Below are positions 17,575 to 26,771 of a stretch of DNA of 64,000 nucleotides, piece after piece. The translations under genes and the position numbers were made by a program. The notes below the pieces were generated by a model. It made no database searches. It had not been told where the DNA came from and worked only from the letters and a program-made list of their open reading frames with translations. This DNA comes from Candidatus Deferrimicrobiaceae bacterium (lineage in GTDB: Bacteria > Desulfobacterota > Deferrimicrobia > Deferrimicrobiales > Deferrimicrobiaceae), in assembly GCA_036504035.1 (NCBI GenBank), contig DASXVV010000013.1:201302-265301 (forward strand), written 5' to 3'. How positions within the stretch are numbered: position 1 is the stretch's first letter; each line of letters opens with the position of its first letter.

Positions 17575-18802
17575 AGCGTATCGCCTCGGCGGGATCGATC
17601 CGGCTGGCTTGCCGGGCGGGATAGAGCGTCGCAAGGAAGCAGATCAGGATGGAGCTGCCGCCGACCAGCATAAGGATCGCGGGATCGAACAGCACGGGAA
17701 GCGTGGTGATGTAATAGACGTCGTTGGGAAGATGGATGAACTGGTATTTTTTCAATAGCCAGCAAAGCCCCCCGCCCAGGATCGTCCCGGCCAGCGTCCC
17801 CACGATCCCGATGAAAAGGCCCTCGAGCGCGAAGATGCGGCGGATCGTGCGCCGAGTGGCGCCCATGGTCATCAGGATCCCGATGTCCTTGTTCTTTTCC
17901 ATGACGATCATGATGAGCGTGCTGATGATATTGAACGCCGCCACCATCACGATGAGCACGAGGATGATGAACATGACCACCTTTTCGAGCTTGAGCGCCG
18001 AGAACAGGTTGCGGTTGCTCTGCATCCAGTCCTTGGCGTAATAGGGCAGCCCCAGATCGGTCCGGATGCGCGCGGCGATAGCCGAGGCCTGATAAATGTC
18101 GTTGACCTTGAGCTCGATCCCGCTGGCGCGCCCGCCGGTGCCGAGCATGCGGGACGCCTCGTCGAAGGAGACATAAGCAAAGGTGGCGTCGTACTCGTAC
18201 ATGCCGGATTCGAAGATGCCTGCGACCTTGAACCGCTCGGATCTGGGGAAAGCCCCGAGAGGGGTCACGTTGCCGCCGGGCACGAGCACTTCGACCAGGT
18301 CGCCCATCCCCACCCCCAGGTTGCCGGCCAGCTCTTTCCCGAGGATCACCCCGGGCAGGTCGTCCGCGGATCTCCGGATGATGTTTTCGATCTTGCCGAC
18401 CCGGACGTCCTTGACCAGCCGGGTTACCTTTCCGACAGAGGCCGGGTCGACCCCCCGCAGCACGCCCCCGGTAGCGCCGCCCCCGGAAGTAATCATCATC
18501 TGGGAAAAGACGTAGGGAGATGCGGCGGCGATGCCTTCCATCGCGCCCAGCCGGGCGGCGAGCCGGTAGGGTTCCGGGATCGTCCCGTCGAGGCTGGTCA
18601 CGTGGACGTGGGCGGTCGCTCCGAGGATCCGGTCCTTCAGCTCTTGCTCGAATCCGTTCATGACCGCAAGCACGATGATGAGCGCGGTCACGCCGATCGT
18701 CACCCCCAGCACGGAAATGAAGGTGATGATCGAGATGAACGTCTGCTTCCGCTTGGCCAGAAGATACTTCTGGGCAATGTAATATTCGACCGGGAATCGC
18801 AA
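17567..18802 (-). CDS. lolC: Lipoprotein-releasing system permease LolC/LolE
   Basis: 411-residue FtsX-type permease with four membrane helices: about 22-48, then a large periplasmic domain, then 270-300, 318-345 and 378-400. The C-terminal EARxIDPxEAIRYE-type ending (SRIDPAEAIRYE) is typical. One permease gene is present rather than separate LolC and LolE, as in many bacteria that use a single LolF-type or LolC-like homodimer. The start appears to be TTG 18802, preceded by AGGAAGGG, 7 bp after the lysS stop. Confidence 0.92.
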   Translation of the reverse strand: MRFPVEYYIAQKYLLAKRKQTFISIITFISVLGVTIGVTALIIVLAVMNGFEQELKDRILGATAHVHVTSLDGTIPEPYRLAARLGAMEGIAAASPYVFSQMMITSGGGATGGVLRGVDPASVGKVTRLVKDVRVGKIENIIRRSADDLPGVILGKELAGNLGVGMGDLVEVLVPGGNVTPLGAFPRSERFKVAGIFESGMYEYDATFAYVSFDEASRMLGTGGRASGIELKVNDIYQASAIAARIRTDLGLPYYAKDWMQSNRNLFSALKLEKVVMFIILVLIVMVAAFNIISTLIMIVMEKNKDIGILMTMGATRRTIRRIFALEGLFIGIVGTLAGTILGGGLCWLLKKYQFIHLPNDVYYITTLPVLFDPAILMLVGGSSILICFLATLYPARQASRIDPAEAIRYE

Positions 18803-18809
18803 GCCCGGG

Positions 18810-20297
18810 TCACCCTTCCTTGCGAAGTTGCGGGAACAGGATCACGTCGCGGATGGAGGGGGAATCGGTGAACAGCATGACCAGGCGATCGATCCCGATC
18901 CCCTCGCCCGCGGCTGGCGGCATGCCGAATTCGAGCGCCCGGATGTAGTCGTCGTCCATCGCCATCGCCTCCTCGTCGCCGCGCGCTTTCTCTTCGAGCT
19001 GTGCCTCGAACCGCTTGCGCTGATCGACCGGGTCGTTGAGCTCGGAGAAGGCATTGGCAATTTCGCGGCCGTTGACGATGAGCTCGAAACGGTCGACGAT
19101 CTCGGGACGCTGGTCGTTCTTGCGGGAAAGCGGCGACACCTCGATCGGATACTCGGTGACGAACGTGGGCCCGATGATTGCGCGCTCGCCCACCGCCTCG
19201 TAGAGTTCGACCAGCAGCTTTCCGTCGGGGGTGCCTTCCTTGACGTAAAGACCCAGGCCCGCCGCCATCTCGCGCAGGAACGCCGGGTCGGACAAACGCT
19301 CCTCGGGAACCTTCCCGTAGAGGGCGACTGCCTGGCGGACGGTCAACCGCTGCCAGGGCGTGGCGAAGTCGATCTCTTTCCCCTGAAGGGGAACCTTGGT
19401 GGACCCGAACAAATGTATCGCCAACCCGGAAAATAAATCTTCGGTGAGGGTCATCAGCTCGTCGACGGTGGCGTAGGCCTGGTAAAACTCGACCATCGTG
19501 AACTCTGGATTGTGCTGGGTGGAAATCCCCTCGTTCCGGAAATTGCGGTTGATCTCGAAAACACGCTCGAAACCGCCTACCAGGAGCCGCTTGAGATAAA
19601 GTTCGGGGGCGATCCGGAGGAACAGATCCATGTCGAGGCTGTTGTGATGCGTCATGAAGGGACGCGCTGTTGCGCCGCCCGCGATCGGTTGCATCATCGG
19701 CGTCTCGACTTCGAGGTAGTCGCGCGCGACGAGGAAGTTGCGGACGAAAGAGATGATGCGCGAACGTTTCCGAAAGATCTCGCGGACGTCCTCGTTGACG
19801 ATGAGATCGACGTATCGCTGCCGGTAGCGCGTCTCGACGTCGGAGAGGCCATGCCACTTTTCGGGAAGCGGCCGGAGCGCTTTCGTCAACAGGCGGAAAG
19901 AGGAGACCTTGATCGTCAGCTCGCCGGTCTGGGTCACGAACAGCGTGCCTTCGGCCCATACGATATCGCCGATGTCGATGCGCTTCTTGAACTTCTCGTA
20001 TTCGGCCTCGCCGACGCTGTCCTGGGTCAGGTGGAACTGGATCTTCCCGGCACGATCGAGGATGCTCAGGAACGCCGCCTTGCCCATCCGGCGCTTGGCG
20101 AGAATTCTTCCTGCGACGTCGACCTTGATGGCGCGGCCCGGAAGCTCCGCGGCCGGGATTCCGTCGGCAGCCCTACGAACCGCATCCGATGTCCAGCCTA
20201 CATGCTGCCCGTTGGGATAAGCGATCTCGCCTGCTTCCCGTATCTCTTCGACCTTCCGGTAACGGTCCCGGATCAGGTCGTTCCATTCTTCATTCAA
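18810..20297 (-). CDS. lysS: Lysyl-tRNA synthetase (class II)
   Basis: 495-residue class IIb enzyme: OB-fold anticodon domain at about 55-150, then a catalytic core with motif 2 FERVFEINRNFRNEG and motif 3 GIGIDRLVMLF. The long frame to ATG 20384 includes 29 residues overlapping prfB. A TTG at 20297 has a GGAGG 5 bases upstream and gives a normal N terminus (TTG-AAT-GAA: LNEEWNDLIRDRYRK), so I use it. It overlaps prfB by 8 bp, mirroring the prfB-lysS pair of E. coli. GC-rich codons like its neighbours. Confidence 0.95.
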   Translation of the reverse strand: MNEEWNDLIRDRYRKVEEIREAGEIAYPNGQHVGWTSDAVRRAADGIPAAELPGRAIKVDVAGRILAKRRMGKAAFLSILDRAGKIQFHLTQDSVGEAEYEKFKKRIDIGDIVWAEGTLFVTQTGELTIKVSSFRLLTKALRPLPEKWHGLSDVETRYRQRYVDLIVNEDVREIFRKRSRIISFVRNFLVARDYLEVETPMMQPIAGGATARPFMTHHNSLDMDLFLRIAPELYLKRLLVGGFERVFEINRNFRNEGISTQHNPEFTMVEFYQAYATVDELMTLTEDLFSGLAIHLFGSTKVPLQGKEIDFATPWQRLTVRQAVALYGKVPEERLSDPAFLREMAAGLGLYVKEGTPDGKLLVELYEAVGERAIIGPTFVTEYPIEVSPLSRKNDQRPEIVDRFELIVNGREIANAFSELNDPVDQRKRFEAQLEEKARGDEEAMAMDDDYIRALEFGMPPAAGEGIGIDRLVMLFTDSPSIRDVILFPQLRKEG

Positions 20298-21421
20298 TGT
20301 CGCCTCCGGAATCCTGCACGTCGGCGCCGCCCGAGAGCAGGTACTTATGGATGAAGTCCATGATGTCGCCGTCGAGCACGGCATCGACGTTCCCGGTCTC
20401 GTGCCCGGTCCGATGATCCTTGACCATTCTGTAAGGCGCCAGCACGTAGGACCGGATCTGCGAGCCCCAGGCGATGTCTTTTTTCGCCTTATGGCTGTCC
20501 TGCACCTTCTCGGCGCGTTGCCGCATCTCGAGCGCGTACATCTTGGACCGCAGGATCTTGTAGGCCAGCGCCTTGTTCTTGTGCTGGGAACGCTCCTGCT
20601 GGCAAAGAACGACGAGTCCGGTCGGCAGGTGGGTCAGCCGGACGGCGGATTCCGTCTTGTTGACGTGCTGCCCCCCCGCGCCGCCGGAGCGGAGCGTGTC
20701 GATCCTGAGGTCGTTATCGTCGATGGTGATCTCGACGGTATCGTCGATCTCGGGAGACACGAAAACCGAGGCGAACGACGTGTGCCGGCGCTTGTTCGCG
20801 TCGAAGGGCGAGATCCGGACCAGCCGGTGGACGCCGCCTTCGGCCTTCATGTACCCGAATGCATGGTCGCCTTTCATGAGGAAGGTGACGCTCTTGATGC
20901 CGGCTTCCTCGCCGTCCTGCCGCTCGGCCAGCTCCATTTCATACCCGTTGCGGTCGCAGAACCGTGTGTACATCCGGAGCAGCATCTCGGCCCAGTCCTG
21001 GGATTCGGTGCCGCCGGCGCCGGCATGGATCGTCACGATCGCGTTGAGGTCATCCCCTTCGCCGCTGAGCATCCGCGCCATCTCCAGGTCGTCGAGACGC
21101 TCCGAAATCGTGCGCAGAATCGACCCGATCTCTGATTCCAGCCCGGGATCGGCCTGCTCGTCGACCAGGTCGAGGCAGGCGTGCAGGTCGCCGAAAGAGG
21201 CATCGAGGGAGCCCCATTTCTCGAGGAAAGTGTCGATCGACTTGCGTTCCTTGAGAATGGGCTCAGCTTTTTCGGGAGACTCCCAGAAGCCGTCCCGTGC
21301 CGCGATCGACTCGAGTTCGGCGTGGCGTGCGAGTTTTCGATCTACGTCAAAGATAACCTCGAAGCGCGCGCGCGCGTGCTTCAAGGGCGATTGCTTGCTC
21401 CTCAAGAATTCCGGCTGCCAT
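20290..21421 (-). CDS. prfB: Peptide chain release factor 2, with programmed +1 frameshift
   Basis: RF2 reads UGA/UAA stops. The gene starts at ATG 21421 (AAAGGA upstream) and reads MAAGILEEQAIALEARARAL then RGYL before an in-frame TGA at 21347-21349. A +1 shift at CTT TGA C continues as DVDRKLARHAELES, for 376 residues in total. The body has SPF (stop-codon recognition) and GGAGGQHVNKTES with the catalytic GGQ. A naive ORF starting at 21471 is in the shifted frame throughout and gives a false N terminus. The gene overlaps lnt by 20 bp and lysS by 8. Confidence 0.96.
21347..21352 (-). promoter_or_regulatory. RF2 programmed +1 frameshift site (CTT TGA)
   Basis: On the minus strand the sequence is GAGGTTATCTTTGAC. 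Reading in the start frame gives R-G-Y-L then TGA. The slippery CUU, the poor UGA-C stop and the Shine-Dalgarno-like GAGG just upstream match the E. coli prfB site (AGG GGG TAT CTT TGA C). Low RF2 favours the shift and raises RF2 synthesis, an autoregulatory loop established for this family. Confidence 0.95.
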
Positions 21422-22943
21422 GGGGTCCTTTCAAGGCGAAAAGAAAAATGAGAAAACCAATTATAATACACGAATATCCGAACAGTTCACCCGTTTTTGC
21501 GTAGAACGTGGTTCCTGTACCGGGTGTAATCTCGGCGACCACGATCCCCTTGCGGAAAAGACCGAGCGAGCGGTCGATCGCGCCATCCGGACGAATTATG
21601 GCGCTGATCCCGGAATTGGCCGCCCGGACCATGGGACGGCGCTCTTCGATGGCGCGCATCCTCGCCATAGCCAGGTGCTGCCATGGAGCGACGGTGTCCC
21701 CGAACCAGGCGTCGTTCGTGACGTTGATCAGCCATCCGGCTCCCGCCAGCACGCTTTCGCGAACGAGCTCGGGGAAGACCGCCTCATAGCAGATCGAAGC
21801 GGCGGCGGCAGTATTGTCGATCATGAAGAGCGTGGGCGCCTTCCCGCGGGAGAAATCCTCCTCCCCCGCCGTGAGCTTGCTGATGAACGGCAACAGCCTG
21901 CGAAGCGGGACGTATTCTCCGAAGGGGACCAGATGGCGCTTGTCGTAACGGCCTATCGGCATCCCTCTTGAATCGACATGGAAGACGCTGTTGAAATATT
22001 TCACGCCGTCTTCGGGGCTGAACCACGGGGCCCCGAATACGATCGGGACCGAAAGGCTTCGCGCCACGTTGTCGACCCGCTGCGTTAGATCGGCCTCCCA
22101 CCCGTAGAAAAACGGCGCCGCCGTCTCTGGCCAGACGACCACGCTCGCCCCGTTGGCCACGGCCTCGGACGTCAGTTGGCGATAGATGTCGATCGTCGCT
22201 TCCTGGTTGGCGGGATCCCATTTGCGGTTCTGGTCGATTCCTCCCTGGGCGATGCCGACCCGAATCGCGGGGCCGGCCGGAGCGACCGGCTGCCCCAGGC
22301 GAAAGCTCCCGTAGCAGGCCATGAAGGCCACCACGGCCATTCCGGCAAGGCCGGGCAGCACCGCTTTTCGCCACGCGCGTTCCGCCAGGCTCCTTGTTGC
22401 GACGAAGATCGCCACGTTCACGCAGACCACGAGAAAACCCAGGCCGTAGACTCCGGCCAGGTCGGCGGCCTGGCGAAGCCATGGACTGTCGGCGAGCGAG
22501 TACCCGAACAGCATCCAGGGGAAGCCGGTGAACAAATGCATCCTTGCGGTTTCGATGGCGACCCAGAAGAAGGGAAATGCCCAGAACGCCGCGGGCCCCA
22601 GCATTCGAAAACAAAAATGGTTCAGGGCGCAGACTGCCGAGATGAAACAGGCCACGAAAGCGGAGACGGCAAGCGCGCATGCCGCGCCGATCAACCACCC
22701 GAGATTCCCGGGAACGGCTACGGTCCAGGCGATCCAGTAGTAGATCGGGAGATCGGCAAGCGTGCCCAAGGCGAAGCCGAGCCTGGCGGCCGACCGGGTC
22801 GACGAGGCGGATGCCGATAGCGCCAGCAGTGGAACGAGGGCGACGAAGGGGAGAAACGGGATGCCGTAGCCGGGCATCCCGAGCGGATAGCAGAGCACGA
22901 ACGCTGCCCCCAGCAGCGCATCACGACAGGCGATCCGAGCCAT
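21402..22943 (-). CDS. lnt: Apolipoprotein N-acyltransferase
   Basis: 513-residue inner-membrane enzyme that adds the third acyl chain to lipoproteins. About seven N-terminal membrane helices, then a periplasmic nitrilase domain with the catalytic triad: E in VVVWPETAAPFF, K in RYDKRHLVPFGEYVP, and C in ASICYEAVFPEL. A C-terminal helix anchors it. Start ATG 22943 shares a base with the ybeY stop; the longer frame to 23288 lies in ybeY. With LolCD and BamA nearby, it feeds the lipoprotein pathway. Confidence 0.95.
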   Translation of the reverse strand: MARIACRDALLGAAFVLCYPLGMPGYGIPFLPFVALVPLLALSASASSTRSAARLGFALGTLADLPIYYWIAWTVAVPGNLGWLIGAACALAVSAFVACFISAVCALNHFCFRMLGPAAFWAFPFFWVAIETARMHLFTGFPWMLFGYSLADSPWLRQAADLAGVYGLGFLVVCVNVAIFVATRSLAERAWRKAVLPGLAGMAVVAFMACYGSFRLGQPVAPAGPAIRVGIAQGGIDQNRKWDPANQEATIDIYRQLTSEAVANGASVVVWPETAAPFFYGWEADLTQRVDNVARSLSVPIVFGAPWFSPEDGVKYFNSVFHVDSRGMPIGRYDKRHLVPFGEYVPLRRLLPFISKLTAGEEDFSRGKAPTLFMIDNTAAAASICYEAVFPELVRESVLAGAGWLINVTNDAWFGDTVAPWQHLAMARMRAIEERRPMVRAANSGISAIIRPDGAIDRSLGLFRKGIVVAEITPGTGTTFYAKTGELFGYSCIIIGFLIFLFALKGPHGSRNS

Positions 22944-23407
22944 CAGACGACGTGCCCCGGAACGACCGCGCGATAGATCTTGAGCTCCCTGGCCCGCATC
23001 CGACGCGCCTGCTTCCTGTCTCCGACATGATCGTACCCCAGCAGGTGAAGCATGCCGTGGAGGACGAAGAAGAAGACGCGCTCTTCCTCTGTGCCTTCCC
23101 ATCCGGAAGTCTGCGCCAGGCAGGTCGGGGCCGAGATCACGATATCCCCCAGGATGCGGGAAGTCTCGCCCTCGACCGGCTCTTCCTCTGGGAAGGAGAT
23201 GACGTTGGTCGTTCCGGCATGCCCCATGAACCGTCCGTTCCAGCGCGCCATCTCGGGATCGCCGACGACCAGGAGTCGAAGATCGCACGCCTCCGCCTGC
23301 AGGACCTCGAGGGCGTGCAGGATCAACCGGCGCAACGCCTTCCCCGAAAAAAGGGCGGGACGAACATTTTGACGGATGCTGACCTGCATGGGCACGGTTG
23401 CGCTCAT
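22943..23407 (-). CDS. ybeY: YbeY endoribonuclease / rRNA maturation factor
   Basis: 154-residue metalloprotein with the zinc motif HX3HX5H seen as HGMLHLLGYDH near residues 115-125, and the upstream TTNVISFPEEE. YbeY works in 16S rRNA 3' processing and ribosome quality control. Its ATG overlaps the PgpH stop by 4 bp (ATGA) and its stop shares a base with lnt. The phoH-pgpH-ybeY-lnt order is widely conserved. Confidence 0.94.
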   Translation of the reverse strand: MSATVPMQVSIRQNVRPALFSGKALRRLILHALEVLQAEACDLRLLVVGDPEMARWNGRFMGHAGTTNVISFPEEEPVEGETSRILGDIVISAPTCLAQTSGWEGTEEERVFFFVLHGMLHLLGYDHVGDRKQARRMRARELKIYRAVVPGHVV

Positions 23408-24903
23408 CGCGCGGGCCTCAGGATTCCTTTGCCGCTTTCGGGATAATCGACCCGGGTGTGCGAAATCGCGATCAGGACCTTGATGAATATCTGGCTGACG
23501 GCGTGGAAATCGCGCAGCGTCATGTCGCAGTCGTTCAGCTGTCCGTCGAGGTGGATCCGGTTCACCAGCCCCATCACCGTCGCTTCGATATCGGCGGCCG
23601 TCGGATTAACGAGGCTGCGCGTAGCGGCTTCCGCCGAATCTGCGAGCATGATGATGGCCGCTTCGCGGGATCGGGGCCTGGGCCCGGGGTAGCGGAAGGT
23701 CTCCTCGCTGGCGTCGGGCCCGGCCACTTGCCTTTGGGCCTTGTCGTAGAAGCAGTAGAGAACGCTCGTCCCGTGGTGCTGCTGGATGATCTCGACGATC
23801 CGTTCCCCGAGCCGATACGACTCGGCCAACCGGACCCCTTCAGAGACATGGGACAGGATGACCAGTCGACTGGCCGCCGGCGTCAGAAAATCGTGGACGT
23901 TTCCCATCCCGGCCTGGTTCTCGGAGAAATAGCCCGGCTTGCCGAGTTTGCCGACATCGTGAAAGAGGGCGGCCACCCGGCAAAGATTCGGATTGGCGCC
24001 GATGGCGGTCGCCCCCGCCTCGGCCAGCGTTCCGACGATGACGCTGTGGTGGAACGTCCCGGGCGCTTCGACCATCAGGCGCTTGAGCAGAGGATGCGCC
24101 GTGCTCGAAAGCTCGACCAGGCGGATATCGCTGGCGTACCCGAAGACGTATTCGGCGACGGGAAGGATCGCGATAGCCATCGGCCCCGAAACGATTCCGT
24201 TGATGGCGCCGAAGAAGCCCGCCCACAAGATGTCGGAGGGGCCGTGAAAGGCAAGCTCGAGCGCGACGGCGCCGAGCGCGCAGACGGGCGCCGTGAGGAT
24301 GCCCGCGAGCAGCGCCCGGTAACGGTCCTGGATGCGCCCCGCCCGTGCGGCGCCGGCCGTCCCGCAAAGAAGGAGGAACAAAAGCGTCGGCCAGCGCCCG
24401 GAGGCGGCGGCGGCGGAAAGAACCGATGCGGCCACGGTGAACAGGATCGCCACTTCCGAATTGAGCAGCATCCGGACGACCATCGCGAATGCGGTCACGG
24501 GAATCAGGTAGACGTAGGCGCGGGCGGGAACATGGCGATTCCAGGCCCGGACGTCGGGGAGGACATCCATGACCGTCTTCGCGAGAAAAAAGAGAACAAG
24601 GACCAGCGAAAACAGGAGCAGGAAATCGCGCGCGGCCAGGCGGACCTTGCGAACCTCCCGCCCGGCGAAGCCGAACCATTCGGACAGGAACAGGGCGACG
24701 GCCAGCGTCAGGGAGACCGCCCCGACGAACGGGAAAAGGTGGCCGGACCGCCCCGCCGCCCGCGGCATCAGCTCCTCCCCCCAAAGGTAGAAGATCGCCG
24801 CGAACGCGGCTGCGGACAGAATGCCGATGGCCATCTCGCGGAAAAGACGCTTCCTGCGAGGTTTAGGCGATTTTTCGATTTCAGTCGGCTGAACGATTTT
24901 CAT
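23404..24903 (-). CDS. PgpH-like 7TM-HD phosphohydrolase lacking the extracellular sensor domain
   Basis: 499-residue membrane protein with about seven or eight helices (24-41, 57-77, 93-113, 129-148, 150-167, 172-187, 196-216, 226-255), then a cytosolic HD domain: FHHSVIVG at 284-291 and LFHDVGK at 313-319. PgpH-family HD domains hydrolyse cyclic di-AMP in Firmicutes and elsewhere. Members normally have a large extracellular 7TMR-HDED domain between helices 1 and 2; here only about 15 residues separate them. The ATG at 24903 overlaps phoH by 23 bp. Ligand and substrate unproven. Confidence 0.88.
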   Translation of the reverse strand: MKIVQPTEIEKSPKPRRKRLFREMAIGILSAAAFAAIFYLWGEELMPRAAGRSGHLFPFVGAVSLTLAVALFLSEWFGFAGREVRKVRLAARDFLLLFSLVLVLFFLAKTVMDVLPDVRAWNRHVPARAYVYLIPVTAFAMVVRMLLNSEVAILFTVAASVLSAAAASGRWPTLLFLLLCGTAGAARAGRIQDRYRALLAGILTAPVCALGAVALELAFHGPSDILWAGFFGAINGIVSGPMAIAILPVAEYVFGYASDIRLVELSSTAHPLLKRLMVEAPGTFHHSVIVGTLAEAGATAIGANPNLCRVAALFHDVGKLGKPGYFSENQAGMGNVHDFLTPAASRLVILSHVSEGVRLAESYRLGERIVEIIQQHHGTSVLYCFYDKAQRQVAGPDASEETFRYPGPRPRSREAAIIMLADSAEAATRSLVNPTAADIEATVMGLVNRIHLDGQLNDCDMTLRDFHAVSQIFIKVLIAISHTRVDYPESGKGILRPAR

Positions 24904-25864
24904 ACCGCTCGTAGGCCTTGATGATTTCCTGGACGATCGGGTGGCGCACGACATCGATCTCGGTGAACCGGCAGAAACGGATTCCGGGCAGTCCCCCGAG
25001 AATTTCCAGCGCCTCGTTCAGTCCGCTGACCCGCCCGGACGGCAGGTCTGTCTGAGTGATATCGCCCGTAACAACTGCCTTCGACCCGAAACCGATCCGC
25101 GTGAGAAACATCTTCATCTGCTCCGAGGTGGTGTTCTGGGCCTCGTCCAGAATGACGAAAGCATCGTTCAGCGTGCGACCGCGCATGAACGCCAACGGGG
25201 CGACCTCGATGGTCCCGCGCTCCATCAGCTTGGAAGCCTGATCGAATTCGAGCATGGTATAGAGAGCGTCGTGGAGCGGCCGGAGATAGGGATTGACCTT
25301 TTCCGCCATATCGCCCGGCAGGAAGCCTAGCTTCTCCCCGGCTTCGACCGCAGGACGCGCGAGGACGATTCGCTTCACTTCCTTCCGCATCAGGGAACTC
25401 ACGGCCATCGCCATGGCCAGGAAGGTCTTGCCTGTCCCGGCGGGGCCGACGCCGAATACGATATCTTCCGTCCGGATCGCATCGAGGTAGATCTTCTGGG
25501 CTATGCTTTTGGGGGCGATGACCACGTTCCGGGACGAACGAAAGACGACATCCTGGAACACTTCGTAGACATCGGCATTCTTGTCGTAATTGACGATCCG
25601 GATCGCCGAAGCCACGTCGTTCGACGTGACCGGGATCCCCTTCCGAAGAATCCGATAGAGCCCTTCGAGTACCTTGGTTCCCAGCTCGACCTGCAGCGGA
25701 TCGCCGTGCAACGTCACCTGGTTCCCGCGCGGGACGATGACGACTCCCATAACCCGCTCGACGATCTTGAGGTGTTCGTCATGCCCCCCAAACAGGTTGG
25801 GAAGGAGCGCAGTGTCCTCGAACGTCAGGGTCGCTTCGCTTTTCTGCGTGGTCATCTTGTTCAA
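24881..25864 (-). CDS. phoH: PhoH-family ATPase (PhoH/PhoL)
   Basis: 327-residue cytoplasmic nucleotide-binding protein with an N-terminal KH-like region (IVERVMGVVIVPRGNQVTLHG) and a SF1-helicase-like ATPase core: Walker A GPAGTGKTFLA, Walker B AFVILDEAQNTT. It usually neighbours ybeY and is linked to RNA metabolism. TTG at 25864 has a GAGG 8 bases upstream; ATG at 25855 is an alternative. It overlaps the PgpH-like gene by 23 bp. Confidence 0.93.
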   Translation of the reverse strand: MNKMTTQKSEATLTFEDTALLPNLFGGHDEHLKIVERVMGVVIVPRGNQVTLHGDPLQVELGTKVLEGLYRILRKGIPVTSNDVASAIRIVNYDKNADVYEVFQDVVFRSSRNVVIAPKSIAQKIYLDAIRTEDIVFGVGPAGTGKTFLAMAMAVSSLMRKEVKRIVLARPAVEAGEKLGFLPGDMAEKVNPYLRPLHDALYTMLEFDQASKLMERGTIEVAPLAFMRGRTLNDAFVILDEAQNTTSEQMKMFLTRIGFGSKAVVTGDITQTDLPSGRVSGLNEALEILGGLPGIRFCRFTEIDVVRHPIVQEIIKAYERYENRSAD

Positions 25865-25880
25865 AAATCCCGCCTCGATT

Positions 25881-26768
25881 CTAGAAGAACCCGGACCAGG
25901 AGGAGAAGATCCAGGCCGAATCCGGCGAAAGAAGCGCCTGGAACAGCCAGAAGGCTGTCGCGATGCCTCCTGCGGCCCAGAGCGTCGCGCGAATCATCGC
26001 AATGCGCCGCCGGCGCCCGAGCTCCTCGCGGATGATCCCCCGCTTGTCGCCCGCTTGTGACGTATCGGGTAACGAAACTTCGATCACACCCCGGTCCAGG
26101 AGGGAATGCAGCCCCTTGATGCCTTCGAAAGCCGTGAGATACGCCCGCCTGAAGACGCGGACGGGCTCGTCCGAAAAATCGAGCGCCTTCCAGACGATCC
26201 GCTCCTCGGGTGCGAGTGCGGATGGGTCGATCTTGATCCCCTTCTTTCGGGTTACGCGAAAATCGCCCTTGGGGAACTTGTCGCGATAACGGGGGTACTC
26301 ATCGAGATATTGCATCCCCTCCATCATCAGCACGTCGGGACGAACGGGGTCTCCCATGACTCCCGACGGATGGAAGGCATATCCCTCGAATCGATATTCG
26401 CCATCCTTGAGTCGAAGGACGTCGAAGACCGTTTCCTTCAGTTGAAGATTCAGGAAGCGAACCAGTGATTCCCGGGAGATCTTTTCTTTTTCGAGGAGAT
26501 GCTCCCCGAGCTTCTTCCCCGACTTGAGCTGATCACCCAGTCCGCGCCGCAGCTCTTCGACCGTGATGATCCCGGCATCGGTCAGCATGCGTCCCAGCAT
26601 GGCCGCAGGTTCCCGCCGGTCAGGCTGGACGTCGACAATCATTCCGTCGGAGAAATAGAACAGGGCGTCGCGTCCGTCCCCCCGGATCGCCAGAGAGCCG
26701 CTTTTGCCTTGGGAAGAGACGAGTTGGAAGATGTCGGGTATGCCGAAATCGACGATTTTCCCCTGCAT
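25881..26768 (-). CDS. DUF4388 domain protein with C-terminal membrane anchor
   Basis: 295 residues. The N-terminal part (about 1-65) is a DUF4388 domain (MQGKIVDFGIPDIFQLVSSQGKSG), followed by a GspE/PilB N-terminal-like module (LGRMLTDAGIITVEELRRGL ... LGEHLLEKEKIS, about 65-135), an unrecognised middle and one C-terminal helix at about 258-280. Such proteins are common in deltaproteobacteria and other Gram-negatives, often in motility or polarity contexts; function here is unknown. It is 3 bp from the membrane protein gene upstream and 16 bp from phoH, so all three are likely co-transcribed. Confidence 0.75.
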   Translation of the reverse strand: MQGKIVDFGIPDIFQLVSSQGKSGSLAIRGDGRDALFYFSDGMIVDVQPDRREPAAMLGRMLTDAGIITVEELRRGLGDQLKSGKKLGEHLLEKEKISRESLVRFLNLQLKETVFDVLRLKDGEYRFEGYAFHPSGVMGDPVRPDVLMMEGMQYLDEYPRYRDKFPKGDFRVTRKKGIKIDPSALAPEERIVWKALDFSDEPVRVFRRAYLTAFEGIKGLHSLLDRGVIEVSLPDTSQAGDKRGIIREELGRRRRIAMIRATLWAAGGIATAFWLFQALLSPDSAWIFSSWSGFF

Positions 26769-26771
26769 CGG

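Noticed and set aside
21402-21471. prfB start upstream at 21471
   Set aside because: That frame is the shifted one; the conserved RGYL-stop leader begins at 21421.
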